DNA of 64,000 nt from Campylorhamphus procurvoides (taxonomy: Eukaryota > Chordata > Aves > Passeriformes > Dendrocolaptidae). Each line of letters begins with the position of its first letter. Within the stretch, counting starts at the first letter, position 1. Below are positions 25,305 to 38,000 of the stretch, in pieces. Below the pieces are notes generated by a model. The model did no database searches and was not told the DNA's origin. It saw nothing but the letters and a program-made list of their open reading frames with translations. The DNA is taken from assembly GCA_013396655.1 (NCBI GenBank), contig WBMV01007387.1, forward strand, positions 527,418 to 591,417. The letters are read 5' to 3'. The translations under genes were made by a program, and so were the position numbers.

Positions 25305-25827
25305 AAATGTTGTGCAATTAGAAATACAGCATTCAAAAAAAGATACAGTCTTCTTTCTCCTGCCATCCTAAGTTTGACAGGGAACAGCTCAATAGCAGCC
25401 ACTTTTTTTCCTAAGCTGGACAAGCAAGTGACTTTTTTGAACAATTTTGAATATATTTTGTCCTACTTACCTTTGGTTATCCTGGGAATAAAATGGAAAA
25501 AAGCAAAGTTAGTTATTTTGAACAAGTTGACAGAATAAAAGGTGTTAATTGTAGACTCCATATATTTCACCAGTTCAGAAAATAAAGAATCATAAAGACA
25601 TATATAAAGGAAATGCTGAGATACAAGAGATGATTATGAATTCAATCATATCTGAACACAAGAAGTTGTAGGACTGGGAAAGTGGATAGGGTAGATTACT
25701 GCGTAATAGTTAACGCTTGGAAGAAGAGAATTTTTAGCTATTTAAAAGGCCTGCTGGGGTTACTAACTTGCAGAATGGAGTTAATTTTTCTGTTGTTTCC
25801 AAAACACAGTCTGCGATTTGCATTGAC
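25305..25827. other. Palindrome spacer, right part
   Basis: Unassigned AT-rich sequence between the direct repeat and the inner end of the right arm. No gene recognised. Confidence 0.5.
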
Positions 25828-26539
25828 AACAGCTTATTTATGGCTTCAGTATCAAGAGTACAATTTTCTTTCCAATGTAGACCACAGGGAAGTTCAGAAT
25901 TGTTCTGAAATGATGAAGGGTCAAACAATTCACCAACTAATTACCTGCAATGCAAACACACAGAGACTGAGAAGCCAGGGAGCTGTCTCAAGGCAGAGGA
26001 GAAATCTGCTGAAACACAGTCTCTCAAAGCCATTCTCTGCCCAGTGATCTCAAACATCAAAGCTTGGGCTTTTCAGTGCTAGAACAAAGTACTTTTCACC
26101 TTAACACCCTTGGAAAATGGGAAAATTACATTAAAAACACACCAGTAAATGGCCCTCCAAAGACACCTTCAGCAAGTAGGAGCCAGTTCCTCGTTGGGTT
26201 ATGAGTTCTTGTACAGGGTTACATACAAGTCATGTGAAAGCATATCCAGAATGCAGAGTATTTCCACATGTAAGTGTCTAAGAAAGAGGGTTGTGGTTGC
26301 TATGGCTGACAAAAATACAGTAATATATGAACAAAGGCTCTGCTTTTAGCAGTGATTCAGCCTCCCCACTGTGAAGCGAGAAGGTGCTCCAAGCCTCAGT
26401 TCCATCATTCCCACTCCTGCCAGGCATAACATGCCACAGAGAAGACAGCAGTTGTGTTGTACCAAAGAAAGCAAACTCTTGTTAGGCTAGAAGAATGAGA
26501 ACAAAGATCCCACTGCAGCTCATGCCTGCTTAGCCATGT

Positions 26540-27581
26540 GAGGAACAGTGTGAAAGGTTTTAATTTAGCTTACCAATAAAAGATCTGCCAGAGCACCCGC
26601 AAGTCCCAGCCCTGCCACATGTGCCTGTGGATGGGCAGTGTGGCACTGTATGGGGAAGGCAGGGAGAGATGAGGAAGAGGGCCCAGGGCTCTGCCTCACC
26701 ACAGCACCTGGCTGCAGGTGGGTGGGCAGTGCCCTGTGCCCAGCTGCTCACTGCAGCCTGCAAGAGCCAGCTGTGGAAGAGCACACCATCCCAGAGCCCA
26801 CAAAGCAGCTGACCATCTACCACAGAAAGAAAGACTCATTTCCTGAGCTGCCGACAGAGAGTTACAGCCACCAAAGCCTTTCTCTTGTCACAGCATAGAC
26901 ATCTCTTTCTGATTTGACTCTAAAGGCCAACTACCAGACCCTGCCCCAGTGAAGCTTTGCACAAGCCTACAAGACATAGGGTTCAGTCCTACAAGGATTT
27001 TTCCCAAATCAGTTTGCAAGGTTTCCAGAAGGAGCAGAATAATAACAACAGCAACAGCAACATCAAGAGGAGGGAGTTTAAGGCCAATGCAACGCATTTA
27101 TGTCCAGGCACTGGAAGCAATGACATTATCTAATACTTCTCTGCCCACTGCACCATTTTAAAATTGATTGTGCAAGGTGCTACACAAGCGGGCTGTGGGC
27201 CAGGAGGACACTTAAACACATGCTTGACTTCAAGGATGCAAGGAAATCCTCCTGAGTGCTGAATGTTATGCTTTCCTGAGCTGGAGCCAAAGTGCTCCGT
27301 CCCTTGCCAGCTCTTAAAGTCAGCATCAAACAGGTGTCTCCTGGAAATTCTAAATAAAGCCCTACATCCAAGTATGCAAATTGTTGCACCAAATATGTCT
27401 TTATTATCTCGTTCACCTACATGGATATGAATGGGTCAGTTCAGGAGATTCTGTTTCAAGCTCTTTCTCTTTTAGGCCTCCACGTTACAACCTCGATCCA
27501 AGTCCTTTATTGCACACACAAGACAGGCCTTCAAAACCAACAGCCTTGAGGATTCCTTACCCCTGGTAATAGTATTAACCT
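26540..27581. other. Right-arm segment opposite the left-arm n gap
   Basis: 1,042 bases flanked by sequence that is contiguous across the n at 17,354 in the left arm. Short frames only, no recognised family. Probably also present in the left arm in reality. Confidence 0.65.
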
Positions 27582-28479
27582 TGGAGCTGGAGCATATTGC
27601 CTTTCACATGATCCCCGTTGTGTTCTCTGACTGGCAATTTTTTCTGGTTTGTTTTGGTTTTCAGCCCTCCATCGATTCTCTCATCCAACTAGAATAGCTT
27701 CCCTCATCCAACTGCAAGAGATGCCAAAATTACTTGGAAAACACTGTTCAGGTTCCATAGAACAAAGCAAACCACAGAAACAGTCTCTTACCATTAAAGT
27801 GACAGAATCATTGAAACATGTCAAAGATAAACATGCCATCAGTGTGAGTCGAGTGAGCCGACCACTGCAACATCCCTTTTTAAGAGCCCACATTCGTACA
27901 CTACAGAGAAACCTTTGATTCTGTACGTGCACCATACAGCATCCTACCCTGTTATTTATTCAATGCAGTTCCCTTTCCTCTATTCACTTCTATTTTATCC
28001 TATTTTATCCCTAAGGATGCACAGCACATTCCAAAACAAAGCAACTCAAACCTCTATCCCCAGGCTAAAGAAGACCCAAGAGCTCCCTGTGTGCTGCTGT
28101 CTACCAAAATAGGAGAGTGTTTCATTCACCCTCCAGACTGGTACCACTCTGATTTCCCCAATTAACCAGCCATGTCTTTTCTTTTAGAGGATGTCAATCT
28201 CTAACTAAAGCAACTTTTCTTGATGTGTTTAGTTCCCTGAGATCCAAGCCCAAATTCCATCTTTTTATAGGTTTCAAAGAGTGTCCGAAAGCAATTGACA
28301 GCAATCCAGTTGCTGCTATTCCCCAGTGTCTTTTAATAATTGCAGTACCAGATTTCTATATCCTGGACTGCCATTCAGCTGTTACAGAAGTTGAGCATCT
28401 AACAGCTGATGAACCCACCTACTTGTTCTCTGTCCTCAAATCACTAATTTGCCTACAGGTCTAAAACTGGCTTGAGGGA

Positions 28480-28696
28480 TCTATCTCAAGATTATTTTTG
28501 GCCATAGGAAAGAAGCCTACTGCCTTAATAATAGTGTCACTTTTGAGGGAGGTCTGCACCTGAAAAAGTTAACATTCTATGACCTGAGGACCTTCCAACG
28601 GCAGGGACCCATCATATAAAGGTAGATGCCTTTGCTTACACAGGCCGGGTAAAGCTATAATACAGTGCTGTCCAGACATGCCAGCCTGGGGCTACA
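28480..28696. other. Right-arm filler opposite the 4.5-kb left block
   Basis: About 215 bases with no match in the left arm, sitting where the left arm has 12,004-16,480. No feature recognised. Confidence 0.55.
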
Positions 28697-29309
28697 GCAC
28701 GGGATCCATGGAATGGAAATCCCTGTGCTGTGCTGCTCAGCCCAGCTGACTTGGGATTAACTTGTGCAGCCCTGGCCCAGAGGGCTCAGCATTGCGCTCC
28801 CCACTCCTGTGAGGCAGCAAAATTCACAAGCCCTGAGCATTGCTTGGGTACCTGCACAGTGGCTGAGCCATGTATGTGGTTACAGTAATTGGAACCCAAA
28901 TTCAAACACCTCTGGGACTCAATAACATTTAACTTGTGTCAGAGCACAAAGAACTGTGATGTTCCCTTTGTGGCAGCAAATTAGGCCCATTAATTAGCCC
29001 CTACTAATGCACATTTCCCCGGGTGCCTCAGCACTGCTTCTAGTGGTAATTTACTCACAGCAAAGGTTCACCCACTCTAATGGCTCAGGTTGTCTTTCTC
29101 AGAAATCTAACAGTTACTTTTGATAGAAACACTACTACAGAAACATAAGTAAATAATAGAAAAAAGTATGTCAGCTATAGCACAGATCTTGGAGTATGAG
29201 CCAAAGGTCATGGAAGTCAGCAACACCTCTACAATTGTCTTCCAGGGGCTGTAGATCAGGCTCCTTAAGAACAAATTTTTCTTCCAGTTTCATCCTTTTA
29301 GAGAGCTTG

Positions 29310-30250
29310 GTCAGCGATTTCACGTACATTCTAATTTAATATACATAGTGAGAGATTTTCCAGCCCTTGCTTGCATGGAACAGCTTGATCCCATGCACTG
29401 GAATGGTTCTCATGAGAAAGTACTCTTTTACACACAGGCTACCAATGTCTGAACAAGTCTAGGAGAAGGAAAGAAGTAATTTCTATTATAGACACTTCTC
29501 CTAAAGCTACACTCAGTAAAACCACATTGGTGCCAGTATTTCAGATGTCATCATCATTCATATTTCCCTCCATCTCCCACCCCTTTTAAAACTCCTTTTC
29601 TGTGTTTGATTTCTTGAAGGTGCCTGCAAAAACAAGGGGAGGAACCATGAACAGATTTTTCCTTATGAAGTTTCAGAACGTTTGAGCCTTCAAGGGTTAA
29701 ATATGAAGAGCTCTGTCTACTGTGGCAGATCTACTACTGATCTACTACTACAGATTACAGAGGCAACACCCTCCCACATGGAGAGGAGAAGGAGTGTTTC
29801 TCATATGTTCCTCTGGCCCAGCAGCACAGGAGCCTCAAAAACAATTAGCTCTATGGAGAGAGAGGCAAAGTCAGACTCAGCACAACTTTGCTGCCTTCTG
29901 CAAAGTAGAAGTTCATTTGAAGAGGGCTGGAGCTGGACTGCAAGTTGTACAATGCTGCAGTAGTTTTACAAAATTGTGAAGGCCAGGGGCAACTTCTGCT
30001 CTTGGCAGTATTTCCTATGCATCAAGCTGAGATTCCACAGACTGAAAGCCTCTCAGAAATTAAATCTGCCATTGTTTCTGAGTTTTAGTGTAAAGCCCCC
30101 ACACACAAGATAGCTGGGACAATTTCAGATAAATCTTTTTAAAATAATGATTGTTGATATTTAACACACTCGCTGCCTCTCACACCTTATCTTGTTCTTC
30201 CGGCATTTATGATTAGCCTGTAGAATATTAGCCTGGCTTCTTTACCCAAG
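29310..30250. other. Non-homologous replacement within the right arm
   Basis: The left arm at 10,880-11,360 and the right arm here are flanked by clear matches (11,360-11,465 with 29,215-29,310; 10,620-10,860 with 30,340-30,576). Inside they share only patches, such as GGTAAAGAAGCCAGGCTAAT on the left strand. The right version is about 0.5 kb longer. Confidence 0.6.
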
Positions 30251-30854
30251 GTTGCTTCCAAGTTTCATGTAGAGCCAAGCCTGTTGAAATCTATAAAAAT
30301 AGCTGCAACTATTTTACTGGGCTTTGCAACAGGTCTCAGCTATTTCAAGAGTAAATGTGCTCCCTTCCTACAGTCAGACCATTGGCAGAAGGAGAACAGC
30401 ACATGAGCCAAATGGCAGGAAGATGTAGGGATGTAGCCTGGGTTATGGCCACTGGATCTCAGCAGGAATTCCTAATTCAAGTAGTTAAAACTGAGCTACT
30501 GCTGGACTGTACAGCCTGTCAGCAGAGAAATTATCACTGTCATGACACTAGAACTATTATCTCAATGAGATTTTAAAGAGTGGAGTGGCTTTCGTGGTAC
30601 AGGCTCAGTCACTAGGTGCAGAGCCTCTGTTATTTCCCTCAAGACTGTTGTATAAAAAATGCATTTAATTTTCACATTTGTTTATTTCAGGGAAACTTCC
30701 TAAGAAAGAGAGTCATTGGGGACCAGATTATAGATCAGCAGAGGGGGAAAGACCTCCTTGATCTTTTTTCCATTTTGTCCCTCTGAACCTGTAGCAGAAG
30801 CCCTTCCCTCATTAGAACACAAACTTCTACATGGGATACAGCCATTATTAATAT

Positions 30855-30855
30855 N
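30855..30855. other. Single-n assembly gap hiding about 0.6 kb
   Basis: The flanking bases pair with 10,330 and 9,733 in the left arm, so 596 bases of arm sequence are missing here. Confidence 0.8.
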
Positions 30856-31280
30856 TGCCCTGGGATGTGCAGCACTCGCTATGCATAAATCACTCGGAAG
30901 AGCAACTGGAATAAAGCCTGTGACTGGCAGCACAGAAATGTATCTGGGGTGCTGGGGAAGGCTTTGCTGTGTCACAGCTCTCCCTGCACTGGAACACGTG
31001 CAGCAAAGCTGTGTAAGACGGGTCATCCACTCCCCTCAATTGGTGTAAAATTGACCAGGACAAATGATACACTGTACACTTAGCCTGTGCTGATGCAGAA
31101 AGAATCCTTTCCCAGAATTCCCTTGTTATTCCTATGAATGTATCACCCCAAATATTTATTTCATTCTCTTTCTGTTTTGGAGTGTGGAATTCTCCTAGAG
31201 GTCATATGTATTAGTCCAAATAGCACTACATATATATAGAAAACTGACTGAAGTAGCACAGCTTCTTTACAGGATTAGAT

Positions 31281-31318
31281 GTCAGAAGTGATGGGAAGTC
31301 TCAGAAGTGATGGGAAGT
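31281..31318 (-). repeat. 19-bp tandem repeat, two copies
   Basis: Two copies of GTCAGAAGTGATGGGAAGT, reverse complement of the three-copy array at 9,252-9,308. Confidence 0.85.
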
Positions 31319-31716
31319 GTCAGAAGGAGAAAGGTTCCTTGGGCTCTCTGGGACAGCTGAGTGGAGCAGAGAGATAAGGTGGTTTCTTTGCTTCAAGATA
31401 TCATTTCAAACCTAGTCCAAACAACAATCTATCCAAGAGAAATGAAATGGCAATGCAATGTGGCTAACAGTGTGGAGGTATCTACAGCACTGAGCACACA
31501 ACAGTTTACATTGATTTGTTACCTGTCTGTGTCCCAGGTGGCAAAACTGGGTCTGACACAAAGCCAACTCTTTCAGGAGCACATTGGTTTTCTTGGTGCT
31601 CTGCTGCCTCACTGCTGGCCTGATTAATGAACCCAAAGGTTCTGCTGTGCCTGGACATTTCCTAAGGAAGTACTACTGCAAGGTAAGACAGGGCAAAAAA
31701 AGTACTCGCTCCCATC

Positions 31717-32171
31717 TGTTACAATCTGCTTGAATATTGCAGAAAGAACTTCAGATTCGAATATTTTCCCCAACAAAATTAAAACTCAAACCAAGTTATC
31801 CGTTTATTTCAAAAACTGATTTTTTTATTAATTAATTGCTAAGAGATGCAGAGAGAGAGAGAGANGGAGAGGTTCGGGAGTGATTCCCAGCTGGCTTGTT
31901 GGTCTGTCGTCTCCGTCCCCTAGCTCCTAATTTCCCAAAATTTGTCTCGAGTTTTTATAGCATTCAAAAGAGTATTGCGGTGGTCCTTTGGTATGTAGCC
32001 TTGTCGAAGTGATAAGATATACAGGAGGTTTGTTTGCTGGGTTGAGCTGGTGTGAGTCTTCATAATCAGGCTGTCTCCTGTAAGGCTTATGGATGTCTCG
32101 TTGGATGTTTATTTCATTGATAAGATGTTGGAATATTAATTACCTTTTGTGTGTGTTATCTGTATACAACA
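31717..32171 (-). mobile_element. Solo LTR of an endogenous retrovirus, 5-bp target-site duplication
   Basis: On the minus strand the element runs TGTTGTATACAG ... GATTGTAACA. It has near-inverted TGTT/AACA termini and is flanked on both sides by CCATC (31,712-31,716 and 32,172-32,176). A TATA-like CTATAAAAAC lies at complement 31,951-31,960, and AATAAA signals at complement 31,824-31,829 and 31,803-31,808 follow downstream, which fixes the orientation. No gag, pol or env adjoins, so it is a solo LTR. A single n at 31,865 sits in a GA repeat inside it. Five bases of duplication suggest an ERVL-like or related group, but the family is not identified. Confidence 0.85.
31865..31865. other. Single-n gap inside a GA repeat
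   Basis: The n interrupts a run of GA dinucleotides within the solo LTR. The repeat length is unresolved. Confidence 0.85.
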
Positions 32172-33442
32172 CCATCCAAACCACTGCAGCCTAACCCATC
32201 TCTGGGTTGTACCAAGGAATGCAGAGCCCAGAAATGAAAGTGCCTCTTTGGAACAGGACTGATTGCTAAGTAGCCCTCAGGTCCATGGGCCAGAAGAGGA
32301 CAAGAACATTATTTTTATCCCTTTTTCCCTGGCAGAAGGTTCATATTTCAGCAGGTATAATTAGCCCAGAGGTTTCAGAGGCTAAAAAAAATTTAAAAAA
32401 AAAAAGAAAGAAAAGAAGAAAACCCCATCACCAAGGGTGTGCAGCCTTGTTCTTCACTGAGGGTTACAGTCCCCAAGTGCTGAATGGGGATGCAGGGCTG
32501 GTGAGAGGTCCCTTTGGTGTCACCACTGATGGAGGTGGTTCCTCAGTGGTGGGACGGGGCTGTGCCACACATCCCATCACTGGCTGTGCTGTGCCCCAGG
32601 ACTGCAGCTACACACACAGCCCAGGGCCAGGCTGCTCCAAAGAGACTAGCCCTTGTCAGGACACAGCTCCTTGTTTTGCTCTCCCCAGCCAAAAAATTAC
32701 TTTGCCACTGGATTTTCAGCCCCTGGAGGAGGGGCAATCAGGGGCTGAAAAGGAAACATTGACTGTCCACTGATCATACCCCACTGGACCTTTGAGAAGA
32801 GTAACCTTGCCAGCTCACAGTGTGTGGGATCAGCAGCTGGCTTCCACCAGGTCCACTTCAGGCTCATTCCTGACTACCCACATGTTCTCAAATGCTTCCA
32901 AAGGCTGCTCAGCCTTTGCCATAGAGCTCCCCTTTGTTTGGTTACCTCTATTAGGACACAGCAATGGAGGCAGCAAATGATGCCAGTGTTGGTGGCCCAG
33001 ACTCCAGCTGGGCTCAGCTGCATTTGTAAGTGACCTTCACCTGGGATGTTCATGCCCAAGGCACTGATATTGGCACATCTCACTGCATGCAGGACCAGAA
33101 GTTTTAAATCTGCTGATGCAAAGCACCTGATACAATGAATTTTAATTATTCTCATACTAAGGGTGACCTTAGAATCAAAACAAGATAAATAAAGAGCTCT
33201 GACCTTCCTGAGCAAGTGGCTTTACGTTTCACCTCCCTGGCACACAGACCAAAAACTTTTCAGTGAACTGTAGACTGTTTTTCCTTCCACTAAACCCTCT
33301 CCACACCGTACATTTTTGCCGCCTGTCATCGCTGGGGTGCCTGGAGCAGGTCTGTGCTCGGCCCGTGTGCCCTTCCCGCTGTGGGAGCCCGTGCGGGCTG
33401 CGGAGCCGCTCCCGGCGCGGGGAGGCGCGGGCAGCGCTGGTG

Positions 33443-33700
33443 CTGGAGCGAGGATGCTCTCTGCTCTCTGCTGGAGCGAGGATGCTCTCTGCTCTCTGAT
33501 GGAGCGGGGCTGTTCTCTGCTCTCTGCTGGAGCGAGGATGCTCTCTGCTCTCTGATGGAGCGGGGCTATTCTCTGCTCTCTGATGGAGCGAGGATGCTCT
33601 CTGCTCTCTGATGGAGAGAGGCTGCTCTCTGCTGGAGGAACAAGGCTGCTCCCTAATGGGGTAGCGAGGCTGCTCTCTGCTGGGGGAGCGAGGCTGGGAT
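33443..33700 (+). repeat. 28-bp minisatellite, about 7 copies, long allele
   Basis: Unit CTGGAGCGAGGATGCTCTCT plus GCTCTCTG. There are two exact copies at the start, then variants starting ATGGAGCGGGGCT, and degenerate units to about 33,700. It lies in a GC- and CpG-rich island (33,340-33,840). Because 28 is not a multiple of 3 and the unit lacks stops, several frames stay open. These include a 270-codon minus-strand frame (34,041-33,229) rich in Arg, Ser, Glu and Pro, which I regard as a repeat artefact. Confidence 0.9.
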
Positions 33701-35085
33701 CGGGCCAGGCAGCTGCGGCTCCGCTCCTCAGCAGGGTCGGGGCTGTGTCCCGGGGCTGCCGTGACCCCTCGGTGTGTCCGCCGAGGGCAGCGGTGCCTGT
33801 GCCTGATGGGCAACCGGGCACGGAGCCTTCGTACTGACACACACACAGGTACGATCCCCTTCCAGCCTCTGCACGCTCGGCAGGAGTGATCCAAAGCGGG
33901 TCTCACCACGGAGAAAGATTCACCCTCTAGCACAGCTCCAATGTGCTGCTGGTTTGCCTTCCACACACAGGACACAAATGGTCCAACCCTCCTTTCTTGC
34001 CCCAAGGCCTTTATTCCCTTGTTCTCAGAGTCTTCATCCACTCGTGACTCCCATCACAAGCAGGTCCAAGTCTCTTGCTTCCTCCCAGATGGATTTCTGC
34101 TCCATTTGAGCCACCTCCTCCATCAGCTCCCACTGCCTATCAGGGTTCCAGTGTTTCAGTACTTCAGTCATGTCTTTAAGCAAGGCAGGAGCCCCAGACC
34201 TTTCTCCCTCTGCTGCTCATCAGCCCTGAACATCAGCAGTGGTTTCAGGGGGATCAGCCTCACAGGTGCCCACCTTTAGCTGCTGTCAGTGGTGTGGTTA
34301 CAGCAGGGCCTGCTCACTGAATTAGATGTTGATGCCCTTTCAAGGATCTCAGGCATCTCAGGCCTTTAATGTTTTCTACAGTTCTCAGCAAAACTATGGA
34401 GCTTTTCCCTAATTTCTGGTTTCAGGAGATATCCCCAGGGATTGCAGTGTTTCCCATTTTTCCCAACCATTCCCTGGATGTGGCACCACACAGGCCAAGT
34501 CCAGGTGAAGATAAAATTTCCATGTTGTCATGCAAAGAGCCTTGTGACTCTTGCTCTTCCCCTCACCTCTGCTTTTGCTGCACAGACAACCTGCCTGCAG
34601 CCAGTCCCTGTGCAACAAAGGGGTTTGCAGTGCCAAGCCCCCACTTCCCTGGGTCTGGTTCCCTTTCCCTGGCCAGAAAGACACTCTGGTGTTCAGTCAG
34701 GGTGTCATTCCTTAAATCCCCTGCTCCACACACCTGAAATGTGTCCCCTGCAGAAAAAGAGTCCAGGATTTTTCTGGGAATGTTTGATGGCAAAGGAAGA
34801 AGTTGCAGATCCTGCAAATATCCTGAAGGCAACTGCTGCCTAAATTGTTTTCTCCACAATGCCTGGCCCACACCTCCTCCCTGGTATCTGCACTCAACAC
34901 CCTGCTGCAGGTCTCTGGTCCCCTTCTACAAACTCAGCCTGCCACATCATGCCCCTGATGTTTCCATTTCCCCTTGCAGGCCATGAACTTAATCACATAT
35001 CTTTGAACCCCTTGATGCTGTCTGGTGTTTGTTTGCTGCCTTTCTTCCTCCATATGCTATTTCCTCATGCATTGCTTTTCAGCCT

Positions 35086-38000
35086 CATGGAACACCTTTT
35101 TTACTGGACAGCCTAGAAGAGGAGAGAACAGCCTTTGTTCTCTCCAGTCTTCATGCTGTGACACCTGCTGACAAACTCTTCCGTCGGTGGGGAATACCAC
35201 AAGACCCTCCCCTTTAAAGTACATCAGGAAAAGAAATCTTTCCAGGCTGTAATGGCATTGACAGGGTTGTTCACCATGGTTGACTTCATGAAAATGTCTT
35301 GGCTCCTACTGCTCAGTCGTTGTTCAGCAAAAAGTGGTCCCCTGTCGGAGTCTGACAACATCCTATAACACAATATTGAAACACTCTGGAATCCCCCCTA
35401 TCTTTACCACCTCTGTGAAATGGCTTCTCCTGCCCAAGGCTGCAGATGCACCACTAGAGGAGTTGGAGCCCTGGACACAAAACTGTTCCCTGTGCTCAGG
35501 GACAATCCAGCACCACCACTTAGTCACATGGCTTCAGGTTCCTTGAGATAAGCAAAAGCTGGTGGCTTCTTTGCAATTTTATCCATTGGAGTGTATGAAT
35601 AATGCAAGGAAACCTCTAATGCTAAATTGAGGCCCAAAGTGATTGCAGGATGATCATAAGGTAAACACTGAAAGACCTCTTGCTTACCTCTACCACGCAT
35701 CCTTTCCCTGGTCACAGTTGAGAGTAAACAAACCTTTTGTCCAAATGAAACCTTTACTTCTGTAAAAATTTGGTCACAAAATTCACATATTTTCTTGGGC
35801 AAAACTAGGCTAAGTCTGGATTGTTTTTACACTGGAGTTTTTTTTTTTTCTCAGGCTTGGACCCCTGCAGACCTGTCAGGTCTGTCCAAACGGTCTGGGA
35901 GCAGTGATGAGTTTAATACTTGCCCTTAGAGGCAGCAGAGACTCATACACTCAGACAGAGGTATCACTGGGGATATCACAGGTATCACATCTAATATGAG
36001 GAAAAGTGACAGTCTCAAGTGAAACAGAAAACATCTGTTTACTCAGTTAGTGTGTGAAAAGCTCACTCAAAGCCCTTGCCATGTTAGGATTTTTGCTAAA
36101 ATCCATAGAAAAAACGTGCAAGCTGCTGCCAGGGCTTTCTGTACAGGTGCCCTGGCAGCTGTTCAACCCTGAAAGTAGGCACTGTTGGAATTAATGATGT
36201 CAAATGAAAAGAAATACAGACACAGACATCCCCCTGAGCCAAAAAAGCACTGACCCACCACCTCAGTGCCCCTGCATGTGCAGAGCTGCTGGTCAGTTCA
36301 CAGACTTTGCTGTGCCTGCTGCTCTGACCTCAACAGAGCTGCAAATGTGATTGAGAATTCACAAAAGGATCCATACTGTTGCATTTTAACAGGAAATTAA
36401 ATCAGCGATTATTTGCTTTTCCCACTTACAAAAAAACCCCAAAAATAAAACCAAAAAACAGATCTCATTTCCAAGCTGTTACTGGAAACAGTAACAGGTT
36501 CTGAGACTTTTAAATTGAAAAAAAAGACAGAACAAAAAACTGTTTTGCTAACGTGAGTAATGTTTTCTGGCATTTGTAATGAAGTCAAGCTACTGATTGC
36601 TTCTCTGTCTAGGAAAGAGACATTTCCACTGAAGAAGTGTAGGGAGCAGCATTTCAACAAACAGCAATTCATCAACATCAACACGCTCCTGTTCTTTTGC
36701 TCATTGCTGAACCCCCCTCCCTCACCTTCCTTTATCACACACATAAGAGGTGCTAAATTCTTATTCTCAAACTGATGTAAAATACACTAGGACTGTGTTC
36801 CTAGGGTAAAGAAACTTCTTTGAAGAGGGAGAAAGGAGGGAGGGGAGAGGGAGATGTAGCACTCTGATGGGGTGCCTGGTGGCCGTGTGTGGGCTCCTCA
36901 CTGTGTCACCCAGCCATGGTGGTGGCCCCAAGAGCCTCAGAAACATGCACAGCACCATAAACTCTGCTCGGCTTTCCTGGGACAAGGAGTATCAAGACAT
37001 CGTTCGAACAAAAGCCCTTTGCTTGAGCATTCAAGTCTGAAAACTGTTTTTGAAGGATTCCAACGTAAGTGATTCAGCCAAGACTAACAAGCCTGTGGCA
37101 TAAGGAAGGCTGCAGTTTCTGCTTCCCAGCCCCTCATGTCTATTTTTAGATCTGAAATAAGATAAACAGTAAAAATCAAAACCAACCAGGCAACCAACAC
37201 AACCTACTGAAAAATAGCAGTGGTGTACTTTGAGTTTTCTTCCACAGATAGCTACCTTAAAGTAATAGTAGCAACAACAACAAAAATAAAACTAAAGACA
37301 CAGATAGTATAAATGAGTAATTGTTTTTACAGGCTTGTCATCTGGGTGGTCAGGAAAACTTTACATTTTCACATCACACTTCTGAAGAGTGATTGTCCAC
37401 CCAAAGGCAGGTGCTGGGCTTTCTTCTCAAATGTCTCTCCTACCTTGATGTACCTACACTTGTTTTTGTGAAGCAGTAAAGGGTACCACCCTTCTTCTTC
37501 TTTTTATATTTATTTTAACCCATTCAGCAACATGATGAAAGCATATGAGTTCCCAGTAAATTACAATAAAGGCAAAACAAAATAATTTGAGATATATCAA
37601 GACAAAAACTTGACATTTTCATTCTAAATTTTAGATGGCAACTGACAATCTTTAGCAGATGTTGCCCTTGGTAATAACATCATCTTTGGATAACAATGAA
37701 ACAGCTTTCAGTAGTTCAAAAATAAGAGAAAGACAGAAAAAAATGCATTTTTATTGTCAAACTTGCACAGGCAAGGAAAACATATTCCTGGGCAACAAAC
37801 TGGCCCAAAGCAATGATAAAATGAATGAACAAGTATTTGCAAAATTTCAAGAGAAAAAATACTTTTTCCTAGATATCTAGTTAGGTTAGTCTATTGCAGC
37901 ATGTATCCCATAGAAAAAAAAATATTGATCACATTGTCAAAATATGTGTCATAATACAAATATATCAAGAAGCTTCACTTTCTCATTCTTCAAATTTTTT

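Larger units (their letters stand above)
31441..33440. other. Right-arm-specific block, about 2 kb
   Basis: In the left arm, sequences matching 31,380-31,440 and the minisatellite at 33,443 are directly adjacent near 9,110-9,130. The block carries the solo LTR at 31,717-32,171. A 162-codon frame at 32,285-32,773 begins with a Lys-rich stretch caused by an A-rich tract and matches no family I know. Confidence 0.75.
25828..35085 (-). repeat. Palindrome unit B, right arm
   Basis: Inverted counterpart of 7,618-18,065. The inner boundary is near 25,828 (pairs with 18,065) and the outer one near 35,085 (pairs with 7,618). Right-only material includes 26,540-27,581 and 31,441-33,440, and part of 29,310-30,250 is replaced relative to the left arm. 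No gene is supported. Confidence 0.9.

Noticed and set aside
33443..33700. CRISPR array
   Set aside because: The 28-bp units are directly adjacent with no unique spacers, in a vertebrate sequence; it is a minisatellite.
33229..34041. 270-codon minus-strand open frame as a protein-coding gene
   Set aside because: It runs through a stop-free 28-bp minisatellite, is low in complexity in the middle, matches no family, and its left-arm counterpart has a different frame and length.
7618..35085. W-chromosome ampliconic gene array
   Set aside because: No HINTW-like or other gene is seen in the arms, and the neighbour OCC1 is an ordinary vertebrate gene with no reason to place it on W.
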